Part shown: positions 17,623-27,335 of the stretch, piece by piece
How the letters are laid out: each line of letters begins with the position of its first letter
How positions within the stretch are numbered: position 1 is the first letter of the stretch
From: Mycolicibacter virginiensis
GTDB lineage: Bacteria > Actinomycetota > Actinomycetes > Mycobacteriales > Mycobacteriaceae
Assembly: GCF_022374935.2 (NCBI RefSeq)
Contig: NZ_CP092430.2
Location: forward strand, 3,286,001 to 3,350,000
Length of the DNA: 64,000 nt
Reading direction: 5' to 3'
Translations under genes and position numbers: made by a program
Notes under the pieces: model-generated
The model's database searches: none
The model's input: only the letters and a program-made list of their open reading frames with translations
What the model was told of the DNA's origin: nothing

Positions 17623-18989
17623 GGCAGCGCGCCCGCTCGCCGCGTGACGCGGGCATAGATCGGCCCCGCGGCGACCGTCGTGAACGGCACCGCTACCGGG
17701 AATTCGTTGCTCAGCGAACTGATCTCGCGGTGCCGCAAGCAGGTGGCCAGTGCCAGGGTGGCTTCCAACATCGCGAAGTGATCGCCGACGCACTTGCGTG
17801 GTCCGCCACCGAATGGCAGATACTGCCATCGATTACGACCAGCAGAGTTCTCCGGACTGAACCGGTCCGGGTCGAACTCCAGTGGGTGTTCCCACAGTGT
17901 CGGATCGCGGTGCAACGCGTAGATGCCGATCCCGACCATGGAGCCGGCCTGCACACGGAAGCCGTCGACCGCGATATCGCGCACTGCGGTCCGGCCGTTG
18001 AGCGCACCGGGCGGGCATAACCGCAGTGCTTCATGCAAGACCTGGATGGTGTACGGCAGTCTGGCCACATCGTCAGGGCTGAGGTTCGCATCGAGTTCGG
18101 CGACCTCGGCGGCGACTCGGCGCTGCATGTCGGGATGATTTCCCAACGCCCACAACGCGTATGCCAATGTTGTCGCAGTGGTGTCGTGACCGGCCAGCAT
18201 GAACACGATCAGCTCGTCGCAGATCTCCTGATCGGTCAGTCCGCGGCCCGTGTCCGGGTCGGTGGCAGCGATCAGTCCGCGCACCAGCGGTGCGTCACGG
18301 TCAGGGTCGGCACGGCAGGCCTGCAGGATGTCGTTAGCGAGCCGATGCAACGTGGCGCTCGCCGCCCGGGCACGGTGTCGCGCCGGGGTCGGCAGCCAGT
18401 GCGGCGCGCGTGCCGGAGCAAACGTCCGCTGCGTGACGTACTCCTGCGCGACGCGCATCGGCGCACCCAGCGCGGCGGCCTGCTCGTCCAGGTCGGCGCC
18501 GAGCACCGAGCGCCCCAACGCTCGCAGCGTCAATCGGCGGCACTCGGCGTCCAAATCCACCGTCGTGCCGTCTTTCCAGCCGGCAGCGGTGGTCTCGGCG
18601 GCCTGTCCCATATGCCCGGCGAATCCACGGACATGCTGCTTGGTGAACAGCGGCTGCAACGTCCGCCGCCGCGGCAACCACGCATCGTTGGGCAGATCGA
18701 AGAGGTTGGGGCCCATCAGGTGGCGTATCTCGTCGTGGGCCAGGGTGCGATCGACGTCGCCGCTGCTGAGCACGTCGTGCGCACCTTGCGGCGAGGTCAC
18801 CACCACGATCGGGGGCGCGAGCCAACGTGGCGCCAGTTCCAGCCGGGTCACCGGGCCGCCGGCATCGCGCAGTACTTCGATTCCGGTACGCAGCTCCCGG
18901 AACTGCCGCACCTGCTGCCAATAGGGCAACGGGTTCTTCGGCGCTAAGGGCAGCGCGTGCACATCGGTGCCGACATCCTGCACGGTCAT
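17619..18989 (-). CDS. cytochrome P450
   Basis: 456 residues from the ATG at 18989. All P450 landmarks are present: I-helix oxygen-binding LAGHDTTATTLAYALWALG, K-helix ExxR in HEALRLCPP, and the heme loop FGGGPRKCVGDHFA with the thiolate ligand C400. The sequence is closer to membrane-type or CYP132/CYP4-like bacterial enzymes (GGGPRKC, long N-terminus) than to CYP125-type steroid oxygenases; the CYP family cannot be fixed by eye. It is coupled to the alpha/beta hydrolase and divergent from a LuxR regulator 138 bp away, which is its likely controller. Confidence 0.88.
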   Translation of the reverse strand: MTVQDVGTDVHALPLAPKNPLPYWQQVRQFRELRTGIEVLRDAGGPVTRLELAPRWLAPPIVVVTSPQGAHDVLSSGDVDRTLAHDEIRHLMGPNLFDLPNDAWLPRRRTLQPLFTKQHVRGFAGHMGQAAETTAAGWKDGTTVDLDAECRRLTLRALGRSVLGADLDEQAAALGAPMRVAQEYVTQRTFAPARAPHWLPTPARHRARAASATLHRLANDILQACRADPDRDAPLVRGLIAATDPDTGRGLTDQEICDELIVFMLAGHDTTATTLAYALWALGNHPDMQRRVAAEVAELDANLSPDDVARLPYTIQVLHEALRLCPPGALNGRTAVRDIAVDGFRVQAGSMVGIGIYALHRDPTLWEHPLEFDPDRFSPENSAGRNRWQYLPFGGGPRKCVGDHFAMLEATLALATCLRHREISSLSNEFPVAVPFTTVAAGPIYARVTRRAGALP

Positions 18990-19127
18990 GGCGGTAGCCA
19001 ACCAGGCTCGATCCACCCTCGCCTCATCCAAACGGTTGAAATTTTCACCCGAAATCGTTTCACCATTCCGCGAGTCGGGTGCAGAATTTCCACAGGTGGG
19101 AGACGATCCCCAGACCGGAGACCTGCG

Positions 19128-20222
19128 ATGTCGGCGATGGCGACCCTTGATGACTTTTCGCGACTGGTCGCGGCCGTCTACAGCTCGGTGCTGGCTCCCG
19201 AGAACTGGAACGAGACGCTAAGCGACCTTCAGCGCACACTCGATACTCACTGCGCGCTGATACGGGTGGACGAAACGGGGCGGTCGATTCAGGCCGCGAG
19301 TCTGGCCCCGGATGCGTGCGCCGATTACCAGCGGCATTACCGCCGGCTCGACTACGTGCTCGAGGCCGTCGAACACAGCCCCGTAGGTTCATTCCAAAGC
19401 GGGCGGGCGTTGGTGGCGTTGCAGGCCCAGTCGGAGTTCCACATCGACTGGCTGCGGCCCCTGGATATGACCGACGGCTTATTCGTGCGACTCACCGACG
19501 GCCCGGCCCCCATGGCGTTCCTCACCGCTGGGCCACGTCCTCCGGAGCCGTTCGTCCCCTTGGTCAGCGCCCTGGTGCCCCATCTGCAGCAGGCTCTGCG
19601 CAGCCAGGCACACCTGGAACACCTGCGCCGACGAGCCGACGAGCTCGGCGCGGTCACCCAGGCGCTGGGTCACGCCGTCATCGTGGTCACCGCTGCGTCC
19701 CGCATCGTCTACACCAACTCCGCCGCCGAGGACTTGTTGCGGTCGGCCGACGGACTCATGGTCCACGCCGGGCGACTCGAAGCGGCAGCCGCCGGCACCG
19801 ACACCGCACTGCAGGGCAGCATTCACGCCGCCGTGGCACCTGTGGGCAGCCACCCGTCGGGGAACTCTCTGCTGTGCGCCCGTCCCTCGGGTCGACGCCC
19901 GTACGTCATAGAGGTTCTGCCCACCGATCCATCCGGCGCCACCGGCTCCGGCCGGCATGCCGTCGTCGTCGTCGCCGATCCAGAGCACGAATCCGACACC
20001 GCACCAACATTTTTGCGCCGCCACTATGGCCTGACCCCTGGCGAAACCGAGATTGCCGTCATGGTCATGAACGGCGGTGGTGTCAAAGAGATCGCCGAAC
20101 GCATGTCCCTTTCACAGTCCACCGTCAAAACACACCTGCAGCACGTCTTCGACAAGACCGGAACTCATCGGCAAGCCGACCTCATCCGACTGCTGCTCGC
20201 CCTCCGCTCGCCGTGCCGCTGA
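19128..20222 (+). CDS. LuxR-type transcriptional regulator
   Basis: 364 residues; ATG at 19128 with GGAG 7 nt upstream. The C-terminal LuxR/FixJ helix-turn-helix is clear: YGLTPGETEIAVMVMNGG, KEIAERMSLSQSTVKTHLQH (about 300-345). Before it, residues 165-215 (LGHAVIVVTAASRIVYTNSAAEDLL) look like a PAS-type sensor with the typical asparagine/AAE motif. The N-terminal 150 residues resemble those of other mycobacterial single-component LuxR proteins. Divergent from the P450/hydrolase pair, for which it is the probable regulator. Ligand unknown. Confidence 0.85.
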   Translation: MSAMATLDDFSRLVAAVYSSVLAPENWNETLSDLQRTLDTHCALIRVDETGRSIQAASLAPDACADYQRHYRRLDYVLEAVEHSPVGSFQSGRALVALQAQSEFHIDWLRPLDMTDGLFVRLTDGPAPMAFLTAGPRPPEPFVPLVSALVPHLQQALRSQAHLEHLRRRADELGAVTQALGHAVIVVTAASRIVYTNSAAEDLLRSADGLMVHAGRLEAAAAGTDTALQGSIHAAVAPVGSHPSGNSLLCARPSGRRPYVIEVLPTDPSGATGSGRHAVVVVADPEHESDTAPTFLRRHYGLTPGETEIAVMVMNGGGVKEIAERMSLSQSTVKTHLQHVFDKTGTHRQADLIRLLLALRSPCR

Positions 20223-20354
20223 GCTCAGCGTCGACGCACATCGTCGCCGACGCGCCATAAGAATGCGGCAGTCCGAACTTATTTGTTTGGGTGGCCGAAT
20301 TCACGTTACGGTGTGGGAGCGCAACCGCCCTACCTGTCCGAGGAGAACCACGCG

Positions 20355-20990
20355 ATGCCGGTGTACCAACTGCCTGATCTGACCTACGACTACGGCGATC
20401 TGGAGCCCGCGATCAGCGGCGAAATCATGGCGCTGCACCACGGCGCGCATCACGCCGCCTACGTCAAGGGCGCGAACGCAACGCTAGAACGACTCGGCGA
20501 GATGCGCCAGGCCCGTGACTTCTCCCAATTGCCCGGACTCGAACGCACTCTGGCCTTCCACGTGGCCGGCCACAGCCTGCATTCGCTGTTCTGGAACAAC
20601 CTGTCCCCCAACGGCGGCGACCGGCCCGGCGGAGAGCTCGCCGCGGCGATCGATGAGTCCTTCGGGGACTTCGATGCCTTCCAGGCGGAGTTGACCGCGG
20701 CCACCGCCAGCGTGCAGGGATCGGGTTGGGGGGCGCTGGCCTGGGATCCGCTCGGGGCACGGCTGGTGGTCAACCAGATCCACGACCACCACATCACCGT
20801 GGTCCCGACCAGCACCCCGCTGCTGGTGTTCGACGCCTGGGAGCACGCGTTCTATCTCCAGTACCGCAACGTCAAGACCGACTACATCGACCGCCTGTGG
20901 TCGCTGATCGATTGGGCCGATGTCACCGAGCGGTTCGACGCCGCCCGCGCCGGAGGCGCCGCGACACCGTTCACCGTCGACGTAGGCTAG
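20355..20990 (+). CDS. Fe/Mn-type superoxide dismutase
   Basis: 211 residues; AGGAGA about 8 nt before the ATG. Metal ligands are visible at H28 (LHHGAHH), H76 (AGHSLHSLFW), D160 and H164 (FDAWEHAFYLQY). Residue 145 is histidine (QIHDHH); in mycobacteria His here goes with iron and Gln with manganese, so an iron or cambialistic enzyme is expected. The sequence differs from the usual mycobacterial SodA, so this is probably a second SOD. Its stop is 3 nt before the GTG of nrdF1, making a two-gene operon in which SOD and the radical-carrying NrdF are made together. Confidence 0.85.
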   Translation: MPVYQLPDLTYDYGDLEPAISGEIMALHHGAHHAAYVKGANATLERLGEMRQARDFSQLPGLERTLAFHVAGHSLHSLFWNNLSPNGGDRPGGELAAAIDESFGDFDAFQAELTAATASVQGSGWGALAWDPLGARLVVNQIHDHHITVVPTSTPLLVFDAWEHAFYLQYRNVKTDYIDRLWSLIDWADVTERFDAARAGGAATPFTVDVG

Positions 20991-21953
<963 letters not shown>

Positions 21954-21968
21954 ACTCTACTGGCTACC

Positions 21969-22682
21969 TCAGCGTCGACCGCGCTGGGCCCGGCTCGGCT
22001 TGCGTGCGGTCTTGCCCGCAGCCGCGCGGGCGGCCTGCTTGGCAAGGGTCTTCTCCCGCGCGCTGCGTTTCGGTGCGGGCTTGGACTGTCCCCGCGACGA
22101 ACCGGGTTTGCGGCCGCGCACAATGCCGACGAACTCTTCAACCAGCGCCGCCTGCTGCCCTTCGCCGAAGGCGAGTGACACCGGGCAGGTGGGCGCATCG
22201 CTGATCGGACGGTAGGCCAGGTCCTTGCGGTGATACAGCCGCGCCAACGACTGCGGAACGATCAGCGCACCGAGCCCAGCCGCGACGAGTTCTATTGCGT
22301 CCTGGGTGGTTTCAGGGCGATGGTCAATCGGCTTGCCGGGCACGTCCGCCCAGGCGACGACATCGTCGAGTGGAAGCAGCAGCGGTTCGTCGGCGAGATC
22401 CGCCGAGGTGATCTCATCGACGGCATTGAACACGTGGTCCTTCGGCACCACGGCCACCGTCGTCTCCTCGTAGAGCGGAATGACAGCCAGCCCTGCGGTG
22501 TCAGACAGCGGCCGCAATAGCGCCACATCGACAGTGCCTGCCCGCACCGCGGCCACCGCGTCGGCGGCTTCAAGGGTGTGCAGCAGCAGCGGAACGTCTG
22601 GATGCCGCTGTCCCCAGACTCGTGCCCACTTCGCGGGCGTCCCGCCGGGGACGTACCCGAGGGTGAGGGAAGGCGGGTTCAC
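21969..22682 (-). CDS. LysR-like effector domain without HTH, with basic C-terminal tail
   Basis: 237 residues. Residues 1-185 form a LysR substrate-binding domain (LTLGYVPGGTPAKW at the start, AVRAGTVDVALLRPL, then VAAGLGALIVPQSLAR). The N-terminal winged helix is absent: the GTG start is at leaderless distance from TAGCCT, so nothing upstream is lost. The last 50 residues are Lys/Arg/Ala-rich (KPAPKRSAREKTLAKQAARA) and resemble the tails of mycobacterial HupB or Lsr2-like DNA-binding proteins, which may replace the HTH. Divergent from DUF5997 by 28 bp. Probably a small-molecule-responsive DNA-binding protein; inference. Confidence 0.7.
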   Translation of the reverse strand: MNPPSLTLGYVPGGTPAKWARVWGQRHPDVPLLLHTLEAADAVAAVRAGTVDVALLRPLSDTAGLAVIPLYEETTVAVVPKDHVFNAVDEITSADLADEPLLLPLDDVVAWADVPGKPIDHRPETTQDAIELVAAGLGALIVPQSLARLYHRKDLAYRPISDAPTCPVSLAFGEGQQAALVEEFVGIVRGRKPGSSRGQSKPAPKRSAREKTLAKQAARAAAGKTARKPSRAQRGRR

Positions 22683-22688
22683 CGCATC

Positions 22689-22704
22689 AGGCTACCGATA
22701 GGCT
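22689..22704. promoter_or_regulatory. back-to-back leaderless -10 boxes
   Basis: Plus strand TAGGCT at 22699-22704 is 6 nt before the ATG at 22711. Minus strand TAGCCT (22694 to 22689) is 6 nt before the GTG at 22682. The two hexamers are separated by 4 bp. Neither gene has a Shine-Dalgarno. RNA polymerase can occupy only one side at a time. Confidence 0.6.
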
Positions 22705-22710
22705 GGCGCC

Positions 22711-23097
22711 ATGAGCAGGCCGAACGCGCAGTCCATGAAACCCGCCACGGCGGCCAAGAAGCTGGACGTGTACCTGCCCGCCACACCCGCGGAGTTCCAG
22801 GAGAACTCGATCACCCGCACCGAGCTCGCCGCCCTCCAGGCCGAACCGCCGCAGTGGCTCAAGGACCTGCGCAAGAACGGGCCGCACCCGAAGAACCTGG
22901 TGGCAGCCAAGCTGGGCATTTCCATCTCCGGTCTGACCCGTAGCGGCATGGAGAACGCGTTGACCACCGAGCAGATCGTCGCGCTGCTCGAGGAGAAGCC
23001 GGAGTGGCTGGCCGCCGAACGCGAGAGCTACCAGGAAGTCCTGCGCGAGCAGCGGCGCATCAAGGCGTTGCGCGCCGACCAAGCGCGCGAGGGCTGA
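22711..23097 (+). CDS. DUF5997 family protein
   Basis: 128 residues, soluble, no signal or membrane segment. The core LKDLRKNGPHPKNLVAAKLGISISGLTRSGM reads like a helix-turn-helix-like module and is typical of the DUF5997 family, which is nearly restricted to actinobacteria. The N-terminal 20 residues contain MKPATAAKKLDVYLPATP. Divergently paired with the LysR-like domain gene through overlapping leaderless promoters, and 7 bp upstream of the BTAD/AAA regulator on the same strand. Function is not known; the context suggests a regulatory module. Confidence 0.72.
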   Translation: MSRPNAQSMKPATAAKKLDVYLPATPAEFQENSITRTELAALQAEPPQWLKDLRKNGPHPKNLVAAKLGISISGLTRSGMENALTTEQIVALLEEKPEWLAAERESYQEVLREQRRIKALRADQAREG

Positions 23098-23104
23098 TTC
23101 AAGC

Positions 23105-26100
23105 GTGAATTTGGCTGTCCTCGGGCCGATCCGCATCCTGCGGGACGGCGCGGCGATTGACCTGGGGACGCCCCGGCAGCGCGCCGTGATCGCAGCGCTC
23201 GCCTTGGCGCAGGGCGAGCGAGTCTCGGTCGAGACACTCGCTCAACGGGTATGGGGCGAGATACCGCCCGACTCAGCGACGGCCACCCTGCACAGCTACA
23301 TCGGCAAGTTGCGCCGCACCCTGGAACCTGGGCGCGGTCCTCGCCAGCCGGCGACGGTATTGGTTCGGGAGCATGCCGGCTACGCGCTGCGCATCCCGGC
23401 CATCGAACGTGACGACGTCGCCCTGCAACAGGTGGTGACCGCGGCACGCGCCACATTGACCGAACTCGTCGACTTCGATCGTCCGTCCGCGGTGGGAGCC
23501 GCCGCGGGCCCGATCGCGCGCGTTGCGACGGCCCTCGACGAACGGCTGTCTTCCTGGCACGGCGAGCCCTATCTGGAACTCGGCGACGACCCGAACGCGG
23601 TCGCAGAGCGAGTGCGGCTCGCCGACCTACGGGCCGCTGCCCGGGAAATGCGGATCGTCGCCAGCCTCGCGGTCGGCGAACACGACGAGGTAGTGGGTGA
23701 GCTCGCCACCCTGTGCGTCGAGAATCCGCTGCACGAACGTTGGTGGTCGCTGTGGGCTGTCGCCCTTTTCCGCTGCGGGCGGCTGCCCGAATCGCTTGCC
23801 GCGCTACAGACCCTGCGGGCCGAACTGGCCGATGAGCTGGGGCTCGATCCCAGCGAAACGGTCCGCACCCTACAGAGCGCGATCCTGCGCCGCGATCCGT
23901 CGCTCGGCTGGCCGGCGCCGTCGTCCGCCTCGACGATTCGCCGGCCGGCGTCCAGCACCGCACCGCCGAGCACGGAGCAGACGCCACGCCCGGCCCCCTT
24001 CGCGCGACCGCGCTGGCCGCTGGTGGGACGCGCCCCGGAACGGCGCCGGCTCCGAGCCGAGGCGGAGGCGGCCGCGGCGGGCGCGTCCGGCGTCACTGTC
24101 GTGGTGGGCGAACCCGGCGCCGGGAAGACCCGGCTGCTGGTCGCGTTCGCGGAGGACGCGGCCGCGCTGGGCTTCCGAATCGGGGTGGGGCGCTGCCGGG
24201 ACAGCGACCAACCGGAACTGTGGCCGCTGGCGGAGGCGCTGGCCGAGATTTCGGGCCGCCCAACGACGATCCTCTACGAGGAGCTGACCGCCGGTTCCGA
24301 GTTCGCGCTGCGGGATCTGACCGTGCGACTGGCCGCGGAATCCGCGTCGACGGTGCCGACGGCGCTGGTCATCGAGGATTTGCACTGGGCCGGGCCGGTG
24401 GTGGTCCGGACGCTGACGGCGCTGGTCGAGCGGCTCACCGATCAACGATTCCTGCTGGTCACGACCGCCAGGCCGGACCCTGCAGAAGGCTCCGAATTGC
24501 AGCGGTTCCTGCGCGCCACCGCCCGCGAGCCGGGTAGCCGGATCGAGTTGGGCCCGCTTCCGATCGACGCGGTGGAGCCGCTCGCCGAAGCGGTGGCCGG
24601 ATCCGCCATCGGTGATGACCGTGCGTGCGCGCTGTGGAACCGGACCGGTGGGAACACGCTGTACCTGGTGGAACTGCTGCAGAGCGCGGGCGCGCCCAGC
24701 GGCACCCTCGCGGACGTGGTGCTGGAGCGAGTAGGGGCCCTCCCCGCCGCGACCGTCAAGGCGTTACACGCGGCCAGTGTGCTCGGAACGACGTTTCGGA
24801 CCGAGGATCTCGCCGGAATCACGAACACGGACCCCGGGGGCACGATGGAGCTCGTGGAACCCGCGCGTCGGGCCGGGATCGTGGCCGACACAGGTGCCGG
24901 GTTCCGGTTCGGCCACGTGATCGTGCATGAAGTGATCTACCGAGCGTTGGCCAAGGATGTGCGCACCGACCTGCACCGACGCGCCGCGGGAGTCGCCGCG
25001 CAGGGCGATCTGAGCCGAGCCGACGTGCGCGCGTCGGTGCAGCACCATCTGCGCAGCGCCGCCCCCGCGGACCCTGGTACCGGCTGGCGGGCGCTGGTCG
25101 AGGTCGCGCAGTACGCGCGGGCCGGCTCCCACTACGACGAAGAGGCGGCGCATCTGGTCCTAGCGCTGGACCTGCAACGGACCGACCGCACGGCGTCCGC
25201 CCGGGAGCGCTACGAACTGCTCATGCTGGCCACCGACGCGCACCGCTGGTCCGGTGACTGGCAGGGTGTCTCGGACTGCGTGGACGCCGCGACGCTGCTG
25301 GTCGGCCGGCTCAGCGATCCGGCCGACCGGAGCGCCACCGCGGAGCTGGCGGCGCGCACCCTGTCCGCCAACCTCGACGGCGCCTTGTGGCAGGTCAGAC
25401 CGTACGGCGAGGTGCACGCGCCGGTGGTCGACGCGCTCACCGAGGTGCTGCCGCAGCTGCCGCCGCACCGGGCGTCCGTGCGTAGCCGGGCGTTGCTGAC
25501 GCTGGCCATGGAACTGTTCTACTCCGGGGACACCGGCCGGATCGACGCCCTGGTCACCGAGGCGCTCGCCGTGGCGCGCCCGATTGACGATCCGCGGGTC
25601 CGGGTGTCGGTACAGCTGGGCGCATACGTGGCCCGCTTCCGGCCGGACACGGCGGAAGACCGTGCCGAATACCTGCGCCTCGCCCGCGCGGATTCCGACC
25701 TGTTGGGTGATCCGCGGCTGGAGATGATGGTCGCGACGCTGGCCACCGGCTTGGCCAACGAGTTCGGCGATGCGGATGCGGTGTGGTCCGGGATTCGGGC
25801 ACTCACCAGCCGGCTGCGTTCGGCCGGGCTCGGTACCGCCGAGGTGGTACTGCACACCGTTTCCGGACCCTGGCACGCGATGGCCGGCGACGACGCGGCC
25901 GCGTTCGCGTCGGTGCAGCGGCTGCACGAGCTGGCGGTGGAAGTGCGGACCCCCAACGTTGTCGAGGCCGCCCAGGTCGTGGCCGCGCTGGCGTGCCTAC
26001 ACGCGGACCGCTCAGCGGAGTTGTTGCCGACATTGGACGGGTTCCTCCGGGATAGCCGCATCCCGGCCGCGTCGACGGTGGCGCTGATGCTGCTGCGCGC

Positions 26101-26461
26101 CGGTGAACGGGAGCGCGCGGCGACCTTTGTTGAGACGCATCCGCTGCCCGTCGAACGCCACACCTACCTCGGATCCGTGCTTGCCGCAATGAGTTGCGAG
26201 ATCGCGCTGGAACTCGATCGCCGCGATCTGGCCGGGGACGCCTTCCGCTACCTGCGGGACTATTCGGGGCGGATGGCAAGCGCGGGCACCGCCGCGGCGA
26301 TCGGCCCGGTGGACATGTTCTTGGCCTACGGTGCAGCGGTCACCGGGGATGCCCCGGCGGCCGCCGCGTATGCCGACGCAGCGGCCGACCAGGCTGGCCG
26401 CTGGGGGTTGCCGCGCATCGAGGCGCGGATCGCCGAAATACGGGATCGGCACGGCTTTTGA
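23105..26461 (+). CDS. BTAD/SARP-type regulator with AAA ATPase domain
   Basis: 1118 residues, GTG start. Domains in order: OmpR-type winged helix (1-95; GTPRQRAVIAALALAQGERVS), BTAD domain (about 102-262), a Pro/Ser-rich linker (265-300), an AAA/STAND ATPase with Walker A GEPGAGKT at 335-342 and Walker B ALVIEDLHW at 420-428, and a long helical TPR-like region (about 640-1115). This is the AfsR/LAL-type layout of large activators that switch on secondary metabolism or lipid genes in response to nucleotide and ligand. It follows DUF5997 by 7 bp and ends 9 bp before the convergent hemerythrin gene. Target genes unknown. Confidence 0.85.
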   Translation: MNLAVLGPIRILRDGAAIDLGTPRQRAVIAALALAQGERVSVETLAQRVWGEIPPDSATATLHSYIGKLRRTLEPGRGPRQPATVLVREHAGYALRIPAIERDDVALQQVVTAARATLTELVDFDRPSAVGAAAGPIARVATALDERLSSWHGEPYLELGDDPNAVAERVRLADLRAAAREMRIVASLAVGEHDEVVGELATLCVENPLHERWWSLWAVALFRCGRLPESLAALQTLRAELADELGLDPSETVRTLQSAILRRDPSLGWPAPSSASTIRRPASSTAPPSTEQTPRPAPFARPRWPLVGRAPERRRLRAEAEAAAAGASGVTVVVGEPGAGKTRLLVAFAEDAAALGFRIGVGRCRDSDQPELWPLAEALAEISGRPTTILYEELTAGSEFALRDLTVRLAAESASTVPTALVIEDLHWAGPVVVRTLTALVERLTDQRFLLVTTARPDPAEGSELQRFLRATAREPGSRIELGPLPIDAVEPLAEAVAGSAIGDDRACALWNRTGGNTLYLVELLQSAGAPSGTLADVVLERVGALPAATVKALHAASVLGTTFRTEDLAGITNTDPGGTMELVEPARRAGIVADTGAGFRFGHVIVHEVIYRALAKDVRTDLHRRAAGVAAQGDLSRADVRASVQHHLRSAAPADPGTGWRALVEVAQYARAGSHYDEEAAHLVLALDLQRTDRTASARERYELLMLATDAHRWSGDWQGVSDCVDAATLLVGRLSDPADRSATAELAARTLSANLDGALWQVRPYGEVHAPVVDALTEVLPQLPPHRASVRSRALLTLAMELFYSGDTGRIDALVTEALAVARPIDDPRVRVSVQLGAYVARFRPDTAEDRAEYLRLARADSDLLGDPRLEMMVATLATGLANEFGDADAVWSGIRALTSRLRSAGLGTAEVVLHTVSGPWHAMAGDDAAAFASVQRLHELAVEVRTPNVVEAAQVVAALACLHADRSAELLPTLDGFLRDSRIPAASTVALMLLRAGERERAATFVETHPLPVERHTYLGSVLAAMSCEIALELDRRDLAGDAFRYLRDYSGRMASAGTAAAIGPVDMFLAYGAAVTGDAPAAAAYADAAADQAGRWGLPRIEARIAEIRDRHGF

Positions 26462-26470
26462 CGGGTTGGC

Positions 26471-27205
26471 TCAGCGCACCAAGCTCGTGCCCACTGTCGT
26501 GCCCGCCGGCACCGCCACGAACGCGGCGACGTCCAGACGCTGGAAACGACGCCGCCCCATCCGCAGCATCGCACGGAGCGGAAACGGAGCCTCGGCGAGC
26601 AGTTCGGAGGCCATCGGATCCGGGAGGTCTTTGAAGGCCCAGGGCAGCATCTGCGTGAGTTCGCGGGGGCTCATTCCGCCCCGTAATTTCGTCCGCTCGA
26701 GGTGATCCCATTCCTCGCCCCCAATCCGCGCCTGCAGCACCACATTCGCATCGCGCTCCTCGTGCGACAGGTGGCCGGTGAGGCAGGCGTAGGCGTCGTC
26801 GACGCCGGCGGTCAGTGTCTCCCGATCGGGCGTGCCGGCGCCGATCGTCATCGCCTCGAGGCCGGCTCGGACCCGGAGCAGCAGCGGGTCAATCTGGTCG
26901 TGCTCGGCATCCATGGCGTCCAGGACGGCGAGTGCGTGGGTGTCGCCGTCGGCCTCGGCGCGTTCACGCAACAGCGGCCAGAGCACCGTGTCCTCCTTGC
27001 GGTGGTGATCATGCAACACGGTGGACAGCAGATCCCACCGCGCCAACAGGGCTCGCCAGGTGCGCCCGTCAGAAACCGGGGTGCGGCGCACGGCGATGCA
27101 GAAGTGCGTGAGGTCGCGCCGGAATCCGTGGTGCATCACGTACATCATCCGCAAGTCGGCCGGCCCTTCCGGGGCAGCGGCCTGGCCGGGCAACAACACA
27201 GTCAC
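26471..27205 (-). CDS. hemerythrin HHE domain protein
   Basis: About 244 residues from the GTG at 27205 (AGAGGAG 5 nt upstream); a TTG at 27223 also opens the frame. The four-helix HHE core is recognisable: MYVMHHGFRRDL, LHDHHRKEDTVLWPLL, MDAEHDQIDPLL and TGHLSHEERDANVV supply the His/Glu ligands of a non-heme di-iron centre that binds O2 or NO. The C-terminal quarter (PWAFKDLPDPMASELL onward) is an extension seen in mycobacterial members. It may sense or scavenge oxygen or NO. No operon partner is obvious. Confidence 0.8.
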   Translation of the reverse strand: MTVLLPGQAAAPEGPADLRMMYVMHHGFRRDLTHFCIAVRRTPVSDGRTWRALLARWDLLSTVLHDHHRKEDTVLWPLLRERAEADGDTHALAVLDAMDAEHDQIDPLLLRVRAGLEAMTIGAGTPDRETLTAGVDDAYACLTGHLSHEERDANVVLQARIGGEEWDHLERTKLRGGMSPRELTQMLPWAFKDLPDPMASELLAEAPFPLRAMLRMGRRRFQRLDVAAFVAVPAGTTVGTSLVR

Positions 27206-27335
27206 AAAGACTCCTCTGCGCAAGGGATGCCCGCTCGGGCGTCCTCGTCCCGAACGATGGCAGAGCCCACTGGTAGTCCACTGGTGGCTGACTTGCGCGA
27301 GAACGCGCTGGCCACCGAGCGGATCGTCCAGTCGC

